From Microbacteriaceae bacterium (GTDB lineage: Bacteria; Actinomycetota; Actinomycetes; Actinomycetales; Microbacteriaceae): DNA of 7,587 bases. The translations under genes were made by a program, and so were the position numbers. The stretch spans positions 1-7,587 of the forward strand of contig CANGNR010000056.1 of NCBI GenBank assembly GCA_947455385.1, given 5' to 3'. The notes below the pieces were generated by a model. It saw only the letters and a program-made list of their open reading frames with translations, had not been told where the DNA came from and searched no databases. Below are positions 1 through 6,463 of the stretch, piece by piece; the stretch's first letter is position 1, and each line of letters opens with the position of its first letter.

Positions 1-721
1 CCTCGATTGCGGCATCCGAGTTATCGACGCGCACAAGAGCCATGTGTTGAAAGCCAGGACCTCCGCCGCCGTGCCCAGCAAAGGCGATTGGCCGACCGTT
101 CCTGCCGCCATCCACCATGAAGCCAAAGTTGTAGCCGGGGTTGTCGAAGCCCGTGTCTGGCAGCTCAACGGCTACCAAGCCCGCCTGCAACCCGATTGTC
201 TGCTGTCTGCGAGCAACCAAGCGAGCCAACCCTGCGACGAGCACGTCTGGTTCTGCCAGAAACGTGCCCGAATAAACCCAGGATGGGTCGTAGTCGGCAA
301 TAGCCGGGTGAGGGGAGTGCCACTCCTCGAATCCATTGATCTCAAGTGGCTTGAAAACCAGTTCATCGAGTGCCGCAAAGTAGGGCTGTTCGGTAGCCTG
401 CTCGACGAGCATATCGAGCAGCAAATATCCGATGTTCGAGTATTGAAAGCCTTGGTTCTTGTGCGCGAGCGCCTCTGCCCGCTGCAGCAACTCCTCGCGC
501 GACCAAGCCTTCTGCCGGCGTTCCACGGCCTCGTTGTAATCCGCTAGCGCCGAGTAATCGTCTAGGCCCGAGGTGTGGTTCAACAGGTCACGGATGCGCC
601 TTTGCGCGTAAACCTCTGGCAGATCGCTCAGGTATTGCCCGACTGGCTCATCAAGGTTGAGGTTCAGCTCGAGTACCGCCTGCGCCAAGAATGGCTTCGA
701 AACTGAGTAAGCGGGGATCAC
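1..721 (-). CDS. Serine hydrolase, beta-lactamase / class C penicillin-binding family, N-terminally short and cut by the window edge
   Basis: The minus frame stays open from an in-frame TAG at 733-731 to the left edge, giving at least 240 residues from a GTG at 721. Motifs of the serine beta-lactamase-like family are visible in order: SxxK as SVSK (residues 6-9, probable nucleophile Ser6 and Lys9), HTSGL (46-50), YSN (91-93) and HGG (217-219) in a Gly-rich stretch near the C-terminus. Family members hydrolyse beta-lactams, D-Ala peptides or esters; the substrate here cannot be told. Odd point: relatives normally carry several tens of residues before SxxK that form part of the central sheet, whereas here the nucleophile is almost at the N-terminus and a stop blocks extension. 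Either the gene has lost its 5' end (pseudogene) or it is an abbreviated version. A TAGGCT box six bases before the GTG could give a leaderless transcript. The fold family is fairly sure; functionality is not. Confidence 0.7.
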   Translation of the reverse strand, partial: MIPAYSVSKPFLAQAVLELNLNLDEPVGQYLSDLPEVYAQRRIRDLLNHTSGLDDYSALADYNEAVERRQKAWSREELLQRAEALAHKNQGFQYSNIGYLLLDMLVEQATEQPYFAALDELVFKPLEINGFEEWHSPHPAIADYDPSWVYSGTFLAEPDVLVAGLARLVARRQQTIGLQAGLVAVELPDTGFDNPGYNFGFMVDGGRNGRPIAFAGHGGGGPGFQHMALVRVDNSDAAIE

Positions 722-727
722 CCTTAG

Positions 728-733
728 AGCCTA
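728..733 (-). promoter_or_regulatory. Possible -10 box of a leaderless promoter for the serine hydrolase
   Basis: On the minus strand TAGGCT is followed by exactly six bases (CTAAGG) and then the GTG at 721. The same layout precedes ctaE, trpD and the YczE-like gene. A TANNNT box six to seven bases before the start codon is the common form of leaderless promoters in Actinobacteria. I see no good -35 match. The TAG of this box is also the in-frame stop that ends the hydrolase frame. Confidence 0.4.
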
Positions 734-763
734 TCCAAAGCTCGCGGGCAGAGTCTTTAAGGC

Positions 764-795
764 AAAGTGGCCGGTCTCGAAAGACCGGCCACTTT
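764..795 (-). terminator. Hairpin terminator of the ctaE-qcrCAB operon
   Basis: A perfect 14-bp inverted repeat (764-777 with 782-795) encloses a four-base loop, TTCG on the minus strand. The hairpin begins 19 bases past the qcrB stop codon. Only a short T run follows on the minus strand (CTTTGCCTT), so it is a strong hairpin with a weak U tract, as is common in high-G+C actinobacteria. Read on the plus strand the stem ends in CTTTT, so it could act in both directions. It insulates the hydrolase gene from the respiratory operon. Confidence 0.85.
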
Positions 796-814
796 TAGGT
801 TGTGCTGAAGGGGA

Positions 815-2569
815 TTAGTCCTTCTTCGGAGCCTTCTTGGCTGCAGGCTTGGCGGCCGCAGGCTTCTTGGCAGCGGGAGCAGCCTTGGTGGCTGGCTTCT
901 TGGCTGCGGGAGCCTTCTTGGCGGTCACTGCCTTGACCTCGGCCGCCGGCGCTGCCTCTACGGCCTCGTGGTGGTCGTGGTGCGCGGCATCGAGCTCACC
1001 CTGGGTCACAGGAGCAATGCGGTCTTCGAAGTAGAACTTCGAGAGCGACGCACGAACTCGAGCAGCAGCGGTGATCTTGCCTTCCGCGTTCGGGCGAGCC
1101 AGGGTTGGCTTGTAGTCCTTGTAGTCGACCAGCTTGTACTGAGTGTATGCATCCACTGGTTCGTGGATTTCAACGTACTCACCGTGTGGCAAGCGCACGA
1201 TGCGACCCGACTCGCGACCGTGCAAGACGATCTCGCGGTCTTTGCGCTGCAGCGAGAGACACAGGCGCTTGGTGACGAAGAAGGCCAGCACTGGCAGCAC
1301 GAACAGGCTGATCTGAGCCGAGGTGAGCACCTGGTTCAACGACATGTGGAAGTTCGTGGCGATGAGGTCGGTTGCGGCACCGGCCCAAAGCACTGCATAG
1401 AAGGTCACACCAGCGGCACCAACTGCGGTGCGGGTTGGGGTGTTGCGTGGACGGTCGAGAACGTGGTGCTCACGCTTGTCGCCGGTGATCCAAGCCTCTA
1501 CGAACGGGTAGGCGGCAACAACCACGAGGAACAGCACGCCAACGATGAGTGGCAGCAGGATGTTCCACGACCAGGTGTGACCCCAGGCGTCCATGGTCTC
1601 GAGGTGAGTTGGAGCCAAACGAAGAGCGCCATCGAGCCATCCGATGTACCAGTCAGGCTGGGTTCCAGCCGAAACAGGGGATGGGTCGTAGCCGCCGTAG
1701 TTCCAGACGGGGTTGATGGTGAAGGTCGCCGCGATCAGCATGATTACGCCGAAGACGATGAAGAAGAATCCACCGGCCTTGGCGACGTATACGGGCATCA
1801 GCGGATAGCCGACGACGTTGTCATCGCGGCGGCCTGGGCCCGAGTAGTGGGTGTGCTTGTGGATGACCACCATGAAGAGGTGGATCGCGAGGAAGACCAG
1901 AATCAAGGCAGGCACGATCATGATGTGCAGGCTGTAGAGACGGGCCACGATGTTGTGTCCTGGGAACTGACCACCGAAGAGCAGCGACGAGATCCAGACG
2001 CCGATTACTGGGACGCCCTTGATCATGCCGTCGATGATGCGCAGACCGTTGCCCGAGAGCAGGTCGTCAGGCAGCGAGTAACCGGTGAAGCCTGCCGCCA
2101 TACCGAGCACAAACAGCGCGAATCCGACTACCCAGTTGATTTCGCGAGGCTTGCGGAAGGCGCCGGTGAAGAACACGCGGAGCATGTGGAGGCCGGCGGC
2201 TGCCACGAACAGCAGAGCTGCCCAGTGGTGAACCTGACGGAACAGAAGACCACCTCGAACCTCGAACGAGATGTCGAGGGTCGACGCGTATGCAATCGAC
2301 ATGTGCGCGCCCTTGAGCGGGCCGTAGACGCCGTTGTAGATGACGTCGGTCATCGCTGGCTGGAAGAAGAAGGTGAGGAAGGTTCCCGAGAGAAGCAGAA
2401 TCAGGAAGCTGTAAAGCGCGACCTCACCGAGCATGAAAGACCAGTGGTCCGGAAAGATCTTGCGGCCGAACTCCTTGAGGATTCCGGCGACACCGACGCG
2501 CTCGTCGAGGTAGTTGGCGGTGCCTGCAAGCACGCCACCCTTCTTGCGAGTGTTAACTGTGGTTGCCAT
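815..2569 (-). CDS. qcrB: Cytochrome bc1 complex cytochrome b subunit QcrB
   Basis: This 584-residue membrane protein is the menaquinol-oxidising cytochrome b of the bc1 complex. About eight membrane helices can be placed (roughly 46-69, 112-134, 145-165, 210-236, 265-285, 337-357, 385-405, 415-433). Probable heme ligands are His114 and His128 in helix B and His215 and His230 in helix D; the 14/15 spacing resembles cytochrome b6. PDWY at 305-308 is the quinol-site motif, a variant of PEWY that actinobacteria often carry. After about residue 435 comes a long cytoplasmic extension: a His cluster (HHDHH, 530-534) and a Lys/Ala/Pro-rich tail (543-584) that is not part of the core family. It is the last gene of the operon. 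The ATG overlaps the qcrA TAA by one base (TAATG) with GGAG nine bases upstream, implying translational coupling. Confidence 0.97.
   Translation of the reverse strand: MATTVNTRKKGGVLAGTANYLDERVGVAGILKEFGRKIFPDHWSFMLGEVALYSFLILLLSGTFLTFFFQPAMTDVIYNGVYGPLKGAHMSIAYASTLDISFEVRGGLLFRQVHHWAALLFVAAAGLHMLRVFFTGAFRKPREINWVVGFALFVLGMAAGFTGYSLPDDLLSGNGLRIIDGMIKGVPVIGVWISSLLFGGQFPGHNIVARLYSLHIMIVPALILVFLAIHLFMVVIHKHTHYSGPGRRDDNVVGYPLMPVYVAKAGGFFFIVFGVIMLIAATFTINPVWNYGGYDPSPVSAGTQPDWYIGWLDGALRLAPTHLETMDAWGHTWSWNILLPLIVGVLFLVVVAAYPFVEAWITGDKREHHVLDRPRNTPTRTAVGAAGVTFYAVLWAGAATDLIATNFHMSLNQVLTSAQISLFVLPVLAFFVTKRLCLSLQRKDREIVLHGRESGRIVRLPHGEYVEIHEPVDAYTQYKLVDYKDYKPTLARPNAEGKITAAARVRASLSKFYFEDRIAPVTQGELDAAHHDHHEAVEAAPAAEVKAVTAKKAPAAKKPATKAAPAAKKPAAAKPAAKKAPKKD
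818..943 (-). repeat. Degenerate repeat encoding the Lys/Ala/Pro-rich tail of QcrB
   Basis: Residues 543-584 of QcrB are built from variations on AAKKPA / KKAPA, and the DNA shows matching imperfect repeats (on the plus strand, recurring forms of GGCTTCTTGGCNGC). The composition resembles the C-terminal tails of histone H1-like and actinobacterial HU proteins. Such tracts expand and contract by slippage, so the length may vary between strains. Confidence 0.8.
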
Positions 2570-3627
2570 TAGTTGATACTCCGATCCCAGAAGCTAGGGC
2601 CAACAGGCTCGAGGAAGTCGCTCTGTGCGATGAGGTAGCCATCTTTGTCGACGGTGATAGGAAGCTGGGGGAGCGGCCGCGATGCAGGGCCGAAGATGAC
2701 CGCGCATCCGTTGTTGAGGTCGAAGGTCGACTGGTGGCATGGGCACAGCAGGTGGTGCGTGTCTTGTTCAAACAGTGCAACTGGGCAGCCCACGTGGGTG
2801 CAGATCTTCGAGTAGGCAACGATGCCGTTGTAGTCCCAGCCCTTTTTGTCTGGCGCGATGGTCAGGTCTTCAGGGTTCACTCCGACCAGCAGAACAGCGG
2901 CCTTGGACTTCTGCTCTAGGTAGTCCTCGTCGTCTGGGTTGATGTTTGCTGGCACGACGTGAAAGACGGATCCCTCAGTTACGTCGGATGCCAAGATCGG
3001 TGCACCGTATGGGTCATGAACGAGACGCACACCCTTGGCCCACTTGGTGTGTCGCAGAGTGCGGCCTGGGTTTGGGCCGAGGTCACCGAATACCAGGATG
3101 CCCGGTAGCGGGAAGAACGCGAGCGCGGTGTAGAGCGAGCGACGGATCAGCTTGCGACGGCTGAAGCCAGACTCCTGGTCGGCGAGCTTGATGATTTCGA
3201 CCGCGCGAGCGCGGGTCTCTTCGCTGCCGCGGGTCTGGTGGCGAGCCTCTGCCTGCTCTGCGGCTGGCATGAGGGTCTTGGCCCAGTGCACGGCGCCGAT
3301 TCCGAGAGCCAGGGTGCCGAGAGCGATAGCAAGACCGAGCCAGAAGGTGTTCTCGCGAACTGGGCCGAACTCGGTGGTGCTGAGTGGAAAGAGGAAGTAA
3401 ATGACGAGCGCGGAGGCACTGCCGAAGATCGAAACGAAGAACAACAGGGCGACCTGACGAGCCGCAGCCTTTTCGTGCTTCTTGCTCTTGTCGGTCATGC
3501 GCACGTGGTGCGGTTCGAGACCCGGGTCTTCGATCTTGTCTGCTGGGATTACCGCGAGACCGGCGGAGTAGTCAAACTCGTCCGAGGCGTTTGCAGCGCC
3601 CTTGATGGCCTTTGGCTTGTCGCTCAC
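2569..3627 (-). CDS. qcrA: Cytochrome bc1 complex Rieske iron-sulfur subunit QcrA
   Basis: This 352-residue protein carries the [2Fe-2S] Rieske cluster that takes the first electron from menaquinol at QcrB and passes it to QcrC. The cluster motifs are CTHVGC (276-281) and CPCH (295-298): ligands Cys276, His278, Cys295 and His298, with Cys281 and Cys297 as the expected disulfide. Three membrane helices (about 58-80, 95-116, 165-182) precede the extracytoplasmic domain, the actinobacterial architecture. SRRKLI at 156-161, just before the third helix, looks like a twin-arginine signal; in Streptomyces the third Rieske helix is known to be inserted by Tat. The start is GTG, supported by GGGAG eight bases upstream. 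It lies 24 bases after qcrC and overlaps qcrB by one base. Confidence 0.97.
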   Translation of the reverse strand: MSDKPKAIKGAANASDEFDYSAGLAVIPADKIEDPGLEPHHVRMTDKSKKHEKAAARQVALLFFVSIFGSASALVIYFLFPLSTTEFGPVRENTFWLGLAIALGTLALGIGAVHWAKTLMPAAEQAEARHQTRGSEETRARAVEIIKLADQESGFSRRKLIRRSLYTALAFFPLPGILVFGDLGPNPGRTLRHTKWAKGVRLVHDPYGAPILASDVTEGSVFHVVPANINPDDEDYLEQKSKAAVLLVGVNPEDLTIAPDKKGWDYNGIVAYSKICTHVGCPVALFEQDTHHLLCPCHQSTFDLNNGCAVIFGPASRPLPQLPITVDKDGYLIAQSDFLEPVGPSFWDRSIN

Positions 3628-3635
3628 TTTATTAA

Positions 3636-3640
3636 CTCCC
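3636..3640 (-). promoter_or_regulatory. Ribosome binding site of qcrA supporting a GTG start
   Basis: On the minus strand GGGAG lies eight bases before the GTG at 3627, in the 24-base gap after the qcrC stop. No alternative ATG start has comparable support. Confidence 0.7.
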
Positions 3641-3651
3641 TAGTCTCTGGC

Positions 3652-4473
3652 TTAGTTAGATTTGGCGGCTAGCCACATGGTGATTAGCACGAGGAGTCCG
3701 AGGGCAATGATCCACGCGAACAGACCCTCGACGACAGGGCCGAGGTTTGCGAGTTCATAACCACCCGAGGATGGGTTCTTTTCGAGGTACTTGAGGTAAG
3801 AAATGATGTCGCGCTTGTCGCTTGGCGAGAGGTTCTTGTCGCTAAAGACAGGCATGTTCTGCGGGCCGGTGATCATGGCCTCATAGATGTGACGGGCCTT
3901 GACTCCGCTGAGGTTCGGGGCAAACTTGCCCTCGGTGAGCGCACCGCCAGCTCCGGCAGCGTTGTGGCACATTGCGCAGTTCACACGAAAGAGCTCGCCA
4001 CCTCGCGAGGTGTCGCCCTTGCCGTCGAGCCACTTGGCGTCGGGCACGGTTGGGCCGGTTGGGTCAAGGCTCTGCACGTACGCTGCGAGTGCCGCGATCT
4101 GGTGGTCGGTGAACTGAACGGTCTTTTTCATCATCTGCGGACCGCTGGCCTGGGCTGGCATGCGGCCGGTGCCTACCTGAAAGTCAACCGCGGCAGCGCC
4201 GACGCCGATCAGGGTCGGAAAGACCTGCTTGCCGTTGGCGTCAACCTCGCCGGCAGCGTTCTTGCCGTGGCAAGATGCGCAGTTTCCGAGAAACAGCTTC
4301 TTGCCCTCAGCGACGAGCTGGGTGTCGGCTGCGGTTGCGCTCGAGGCTGGGTGAACGGCTGCCGAGGCGGCGGCGTAGCCACCACCGCTGACAATCAGAC
4401 CGAGGGCTATCACGGCGACAGCAGCCATTGGGTGGCGTCGGGCACCGTTCACATTGCGACGAAATAGAGACAT
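3652..4473 (-). CDS. qcrC: Cytochrome bc1 complex di-heme cytochrome c subunit QcrC
   Basis: This 273-residue membrane-anchored cytochrome has two CxxCH heme-attachment sites, CASCH (65-69) and CAMCH (166-170). Met105 (in GRMPA) and Met207 (in QNMPVF) are the likely sixth ligands of the two hemes. An N-terminal helix (about 16-38) serves as signal or anchor and a C-terminal helix (about 246-268) holds the protein in the membrane, so both heme domains face outside. In actinobacteria this di-heme protein replaces cytochrome c1 plus soluble cytochrome c and wires the bc1 complex directly to the aa3 oxidase. It sits 51 bases after ctaE and 24 before qcrA. The ATG has only a weak purine-rich site (GAGAAG) upstream. 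A TAGTTT box in the gap (4505-4510) could be an internal promoter, but I would not insist on it. Confidence 0.97.
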   Translation of the reverse strand: MSLFRRNVNGARRHPMAAVAVIALGLIVSGGGYAAASAAVHPASSATAADTQLVAEGKKLFLGNCASCHGKNAAGEVDANGKQVFPTLIGVGAAAVDFQVGTGRMPAQASGPQMMKKTVQFTDHQIAALAAYVQSLDPTGPTVPDAKWLDGKGDTSRGGELFRVNCAMCHNAAGAGGALTEGKFAPNLSGVKARHIYEAMITGPQNMPVFSDKNLSPSDKRDIISYLKYLEKNPSSGGYELANLGPVVEGLFAWIIALGLLVLITMWLAAKSN

Positions 4474-4524
4474 TCTCGTGTTCTTCTCTTGGTTGTGTTT
4501 GGCGAAACTAGGGGGAGTGGGGGC

Positions 4525-5148
4525 TTATTTCAAGACATAGATGATCAGGAACAGACCGATCCAGACCACGTCAACGAAGTGCCAGTAGTAAGACACAACG
4601 ATGGCCGAAGTTGCCTCTTTGTGGCCAAACTTTTTGGTCGCAAAGGTGCGGCCAACAACCAGCAAGAAGGCGATGAGACCGCCGGTCACGTGCAGAGCGT
4701 GGAATCCGGTGGTGATGTAGAACGCGCTGCCGTAGGAGTTGGCGTTGAGGGCCACCTGCTCTGAGATCAGGTTTGCGTACTCCCAGACCTGGCCGGCTAC
4801 GAACATGGCGCCGAGCACGTAAGAGATGAGGAACCACTCGGCCATGCCCCATTTGGCGGGCGACTTGCCGGTTGCGCGCGGCTGAAGGCGCTCAGCGGCA
4901 AAGACACCGAACTGGGCGGTGAACGAAGAAGCCACCAGGATGATGGTGTTGGTCAAAGCGAACGGAACGTTGAGCTTTGCGGTGTCTGCAAGCCAAATAA
5001 CGGGGGAGTTCTGGCGGAGGCTGAAGTACATCGCGAACAAAGCGGCGAAGAACATAACCTCGCTACCGAGCCAAACGATAGTGCCAACCGAGGTTGCGCT
5101 CGGACGATTAATTACTGCGCCTTTAGGGCTCAAAACAGTCGAAGACAT
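4525..5148 (-). CDS. ctaE: Cytochrome c oxidase subunit III (aa3 type)
   Basis: This 207-residue protein is subunit III of the heme-copper oxidase. It has five predicted membrane helices (about 24-44, 64-84, 104-124, 142-166, 186-206), the short bacterial form lacking the first two helices of the mitochondrial protein. Family signatures are SEVMFF with Glu30, GFHALHVTGG (148-157) and YYWHFVDVVW (187-196). Subunit III stabilises the catalytic subunit I and its proton uptake; it holds no redox centre. It is the first gene of the operon and is read divergently from trpD. Genes for subunits I and II are not in the window and are usually elsewhere in actinobacteria. The ATG at 5148 follows a TAGACT box by six bases, indicating a leaderless mRNA; the AAGG one base before the ATG is too close to serve as a ribosome binding site. 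Confidence 0.97.
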   Translation of the reverse strand: MSSTVLSPKGAVINRPSATSVGTIVWLGSEVMFFAALFAMYFSLRQNSPVIWLADTAKLNVPFALTNTIILVASSFTAQFGVFAAERLQPRATGKSPAKWGMAEWFLISYVLGAMFVAGQVWEYANLISEQVALNANSYGSAFYITTGFHALHVTGGLIAFLLVVGRTFATKKFGHKEATSAIVVSYYWHFVDVVWIGLFLIIYVLK

Positions 5149-5154
5149 GCCTTA

Positions 5155-5160
5155 AGTCTA
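5155..5160 (-). promoter_or_regulatory. -10 box of a leaderless promoter for ctaE-qcrCAB
   Basis: On the minus strand TAGACT, then six bases (TAAGGC), then the ATG of ctaE. Transcription starting about seven bases past the box would begin at the start codon. A TTGAGC at 5182-5187 is a possible -35, but its 21-base spacing is too long to trust. Confidence 0.6.
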
Positions 5161-5218
5161 ACCCTCGATGACGGGGTAGAGGCTCAATTTCGGCAGACTC
5201 GAAGGCGTTTTTCGCCCC

Positions 5219-5224
5219 TAGAAT
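5219..5224 (+). promoter_or_regulatory. -10 box of a leaderless promoter for trpD
   Basis: TAGAAT is followed by six bases (TCATCC) and the ATG of trpD. There is no Shine-Dalgarno sequence in front of the ATG, in agreement with leaderless initiation. No clear -35 is seen at 17 bases (GACTCG at 5196-5201). A small inverted repeat, GGCG-TTTTT-CGCC at 5204-5216, lies just upstream of the box and could be an operator or chance. Confidence 0.65.
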
Positions 5225-5230
5225 TCATCC

Positions 5231-6295
5231 ATGACCGTTTCTGCCACGTGGCCCACCATCCTTGGCAAATTAATCGCCAAAAACGACCTCGACCGAGTCG
5301 AGGCTTCGTGGGCGATGAGCCAAATTATGAGCGGCGAGGCCACCGAGGGCCAGATCGGCGCATTCATGATGGCGCTTCGCTCAAAGGGGGAGTCGGTCGA
5401 CGAACTCAGCGGCCTTGTTGACGTGATGCTTCAGAATTCGGTGATTCTCGACACTGGCAGCGACGCGGTAGACATCGTGGGCACCGGCGGCGACATGGTC
5501 GGCACCGTCAACGTCTCGACAATGGCTGCGATCGTCACATCCGCGCTGATTCCGGTGATGAAACATGGGTCACGCTCGGCTTCTGGGCGCACCGGTTCGA
5601 GCGAGATGCTCGAGGTGCTCGGGGTGCGCCTCGACCTGTCGCCGGAGCGAGTGGCGCAGGTATTTCGCGAGACTGGCATCACCTTCTTCTTCGCCCCGGT
5701 CTTTCACCCGGCCATGCGTCACGTCGCCCCGGTGCGCAAGCAGCTCGGGATTCCGACCACCTTCAACTTCTTGGGTCCACTGGCAAACCCCGCTCAGCCG
5801 ATTGCGACCTCGCTGGGCGTTGCAAACGCCTCGGTTGCTCCGCTCATGGCTGCCGAACTCGCCGCTCGCGGCCGTGCAGGGCTTGTTTTTAGGGGCGACG
5901 ACGGTCTCGACGAGCTAACGACAACCGCGCCGAGCACAATTTGGCAGGTTGCTGGGGGAGAGGTGCGCGAATTGCGCCTGGATCCGGCCGATCTCGGACT
6001 CGAACGAGCACTGCTTGAAGAACTGATCGGTGGCGACGCGCACGAGAACGCGCAGGTTGCCAAGGCGCTGTTCACGAACGAGCAATCAACCAGGATGGCG
6101 CGTGTGCGCGACATCGTGTTGCTTAACGTCGCCGGGGCATTGGTTGCCTATCGTCTGGCGAAAGACCAGTCGACGGCAGACCAGCCGATTCTCGATCGTT
6201 TTGCGGTTGCGCTTGGCGAGGCCCGCGCGGCTCTCGAGTCTGGCGCTGCATCGGCACAGCTGACTCGCTGGTTAGACGCCTCGCAGCTCGACTAA
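5231..6295 (+). CDS. trpD: Anthranilate phosphoribosyltransferase
   Basis: This 354-residue protein catalyses the second step of tryptophan synthesis, joining anthranilate and PRPP to give phosphoribosylanthranilate. Visible signatures are the PRPP loop GTGGD (84-88) followed by TVNVST (92-97), a KHGSR motif (111-115), GTG/SGRTGSS region (118-124), HPAMRHVAPVRKQLGI (159-174) with Arg169 at the position of the conserved anthranilate-contacting Arg, FLGPLANP (180-187), and GDDGLDEL (222-229) with Asp227 and Glu228 as metal-binding pair. Length is normal for the family. It stands alone on its strand, away from other trp genes, divergent from ctaE as in Mycobacterium. Odd point: the usual motif is KHGNR, and the Asn, which contacts anthranilate in known structures, is Ser114 here. 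I still favour TrpD; a related phosphoribosyltransferase paralogue is the alternative. Confidence 0.93.
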   Translation: MTVSATWPTILGKLIAKNDLDRVEASWAMSQIMSGEATEGQIGAFMMALRSKGESVDELSGLVDVMLQNSVILDTGSDAVDIVGTGGDMVGTVNVSTMAAIVTSALIPVMKHGSRSASGRTGSSEMLEVLGVRLDLSPERVAQVFRETGITFFFAPVFHPAMRHVAPVRKQLGIPTTFNFLGPLANPAQPIATSLGVANASVAPLMAAELAARGRAGLVFRGDDGLDELTTTAPSTIWQVAGGEVRELRLDPADLGLERALLEELIGGDAHENAQVAKALFTNEQSTRMARVRDIVLLNVAGALVAYRLAKDQSTADQPILDRFAVALGEARAALESGAASAQLTRWLDASQLD

Positions 6296-6396
6296 CCGAC
6301 GATCGCCCGCAAGGCATCGCTATTTAGTAGCCGAGCGGCTCTCACGAATCGGGGAGCGCGCCATCCCAAACGCGCAAATCGGCCCTGAGGCCCAAT

Positions 6397-6434
6397 AAAA
6401 CGCAACTTGACATAATGAACATTATCGGCGTTTT
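6397..6434. terminator. Probable shared terminator between the convergent trpD and NUDIX genes
   Basis: AAAACGC (6397-6403) is repeated inverted as GCGTTTT (6428-6434), and the stem could extend through CCC upstream and GGGG downstream with a small bulge. Between the arms lies a second inverted repeat at 6412-6425. Each arm ends in a four-base T run on one strand, so it could stop transcripts from both sides. The stem is only seven pairs with a long interior, so it is a weak call made mainly on position. Confidence 0.45.
6412..6425. repeat. Perfect inverted repeat ATAATG-AA-CATTAT
   Basis: This A+T-rich palindrome of six-base arms around AA lies in the 168-base convergent gap between trpD and the NUDIX gene. 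It overlaps the end of a TTGACA (6407-6412). It could be the apex of the terminator hairpin or a protein binding site. It looks like ArsR/SmtB-type operators with a TGAACA core, but no such regulator is in the window. Elsewhere in 6296-6463 I see only a short AGCCG-AG-CGGCT repeat. Confidence 0.5.
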
Positions 6435-6463
6435 GGGGTTAGGTCCCGATTGCTCGGATGCGC

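Noticed and set aside
44..547. A 167-codon plus-strand open frame at the left end
   Set aside because: It lies antisense to the serine hydrolase, whose minus frame carries SxxK, YSN and HGG motifs in order. The plus-strand translation has no recognisable motif.
968..2572. A 534-codon plus-strand open frame opposite qcrB
   Set aside because: It is the antisense shadow of a high-G+C gene with strong codon bias; its product is rich in Asp, Glu, Val and His with no domain, while the minus frame is clearly QcrB.
6329..6346. AGCCGAGCGGCT, which resembles the D-arm of a tRNA-Ser or tRNA-Leu
   Set aside because: No acceptor stem, anticodon arm or T-loop sequence is found at the proper distances; it is only a short inverted repeat.
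6407..6412. TTGACA on the plus strand after trpD as a -35 for a gene reading into the NUDIX region
   Set aside because: No -10 box lies 16-19 bases downstream, and the plus-strand frame there (6458-6697) is antisense to an intact NUDIX gene.
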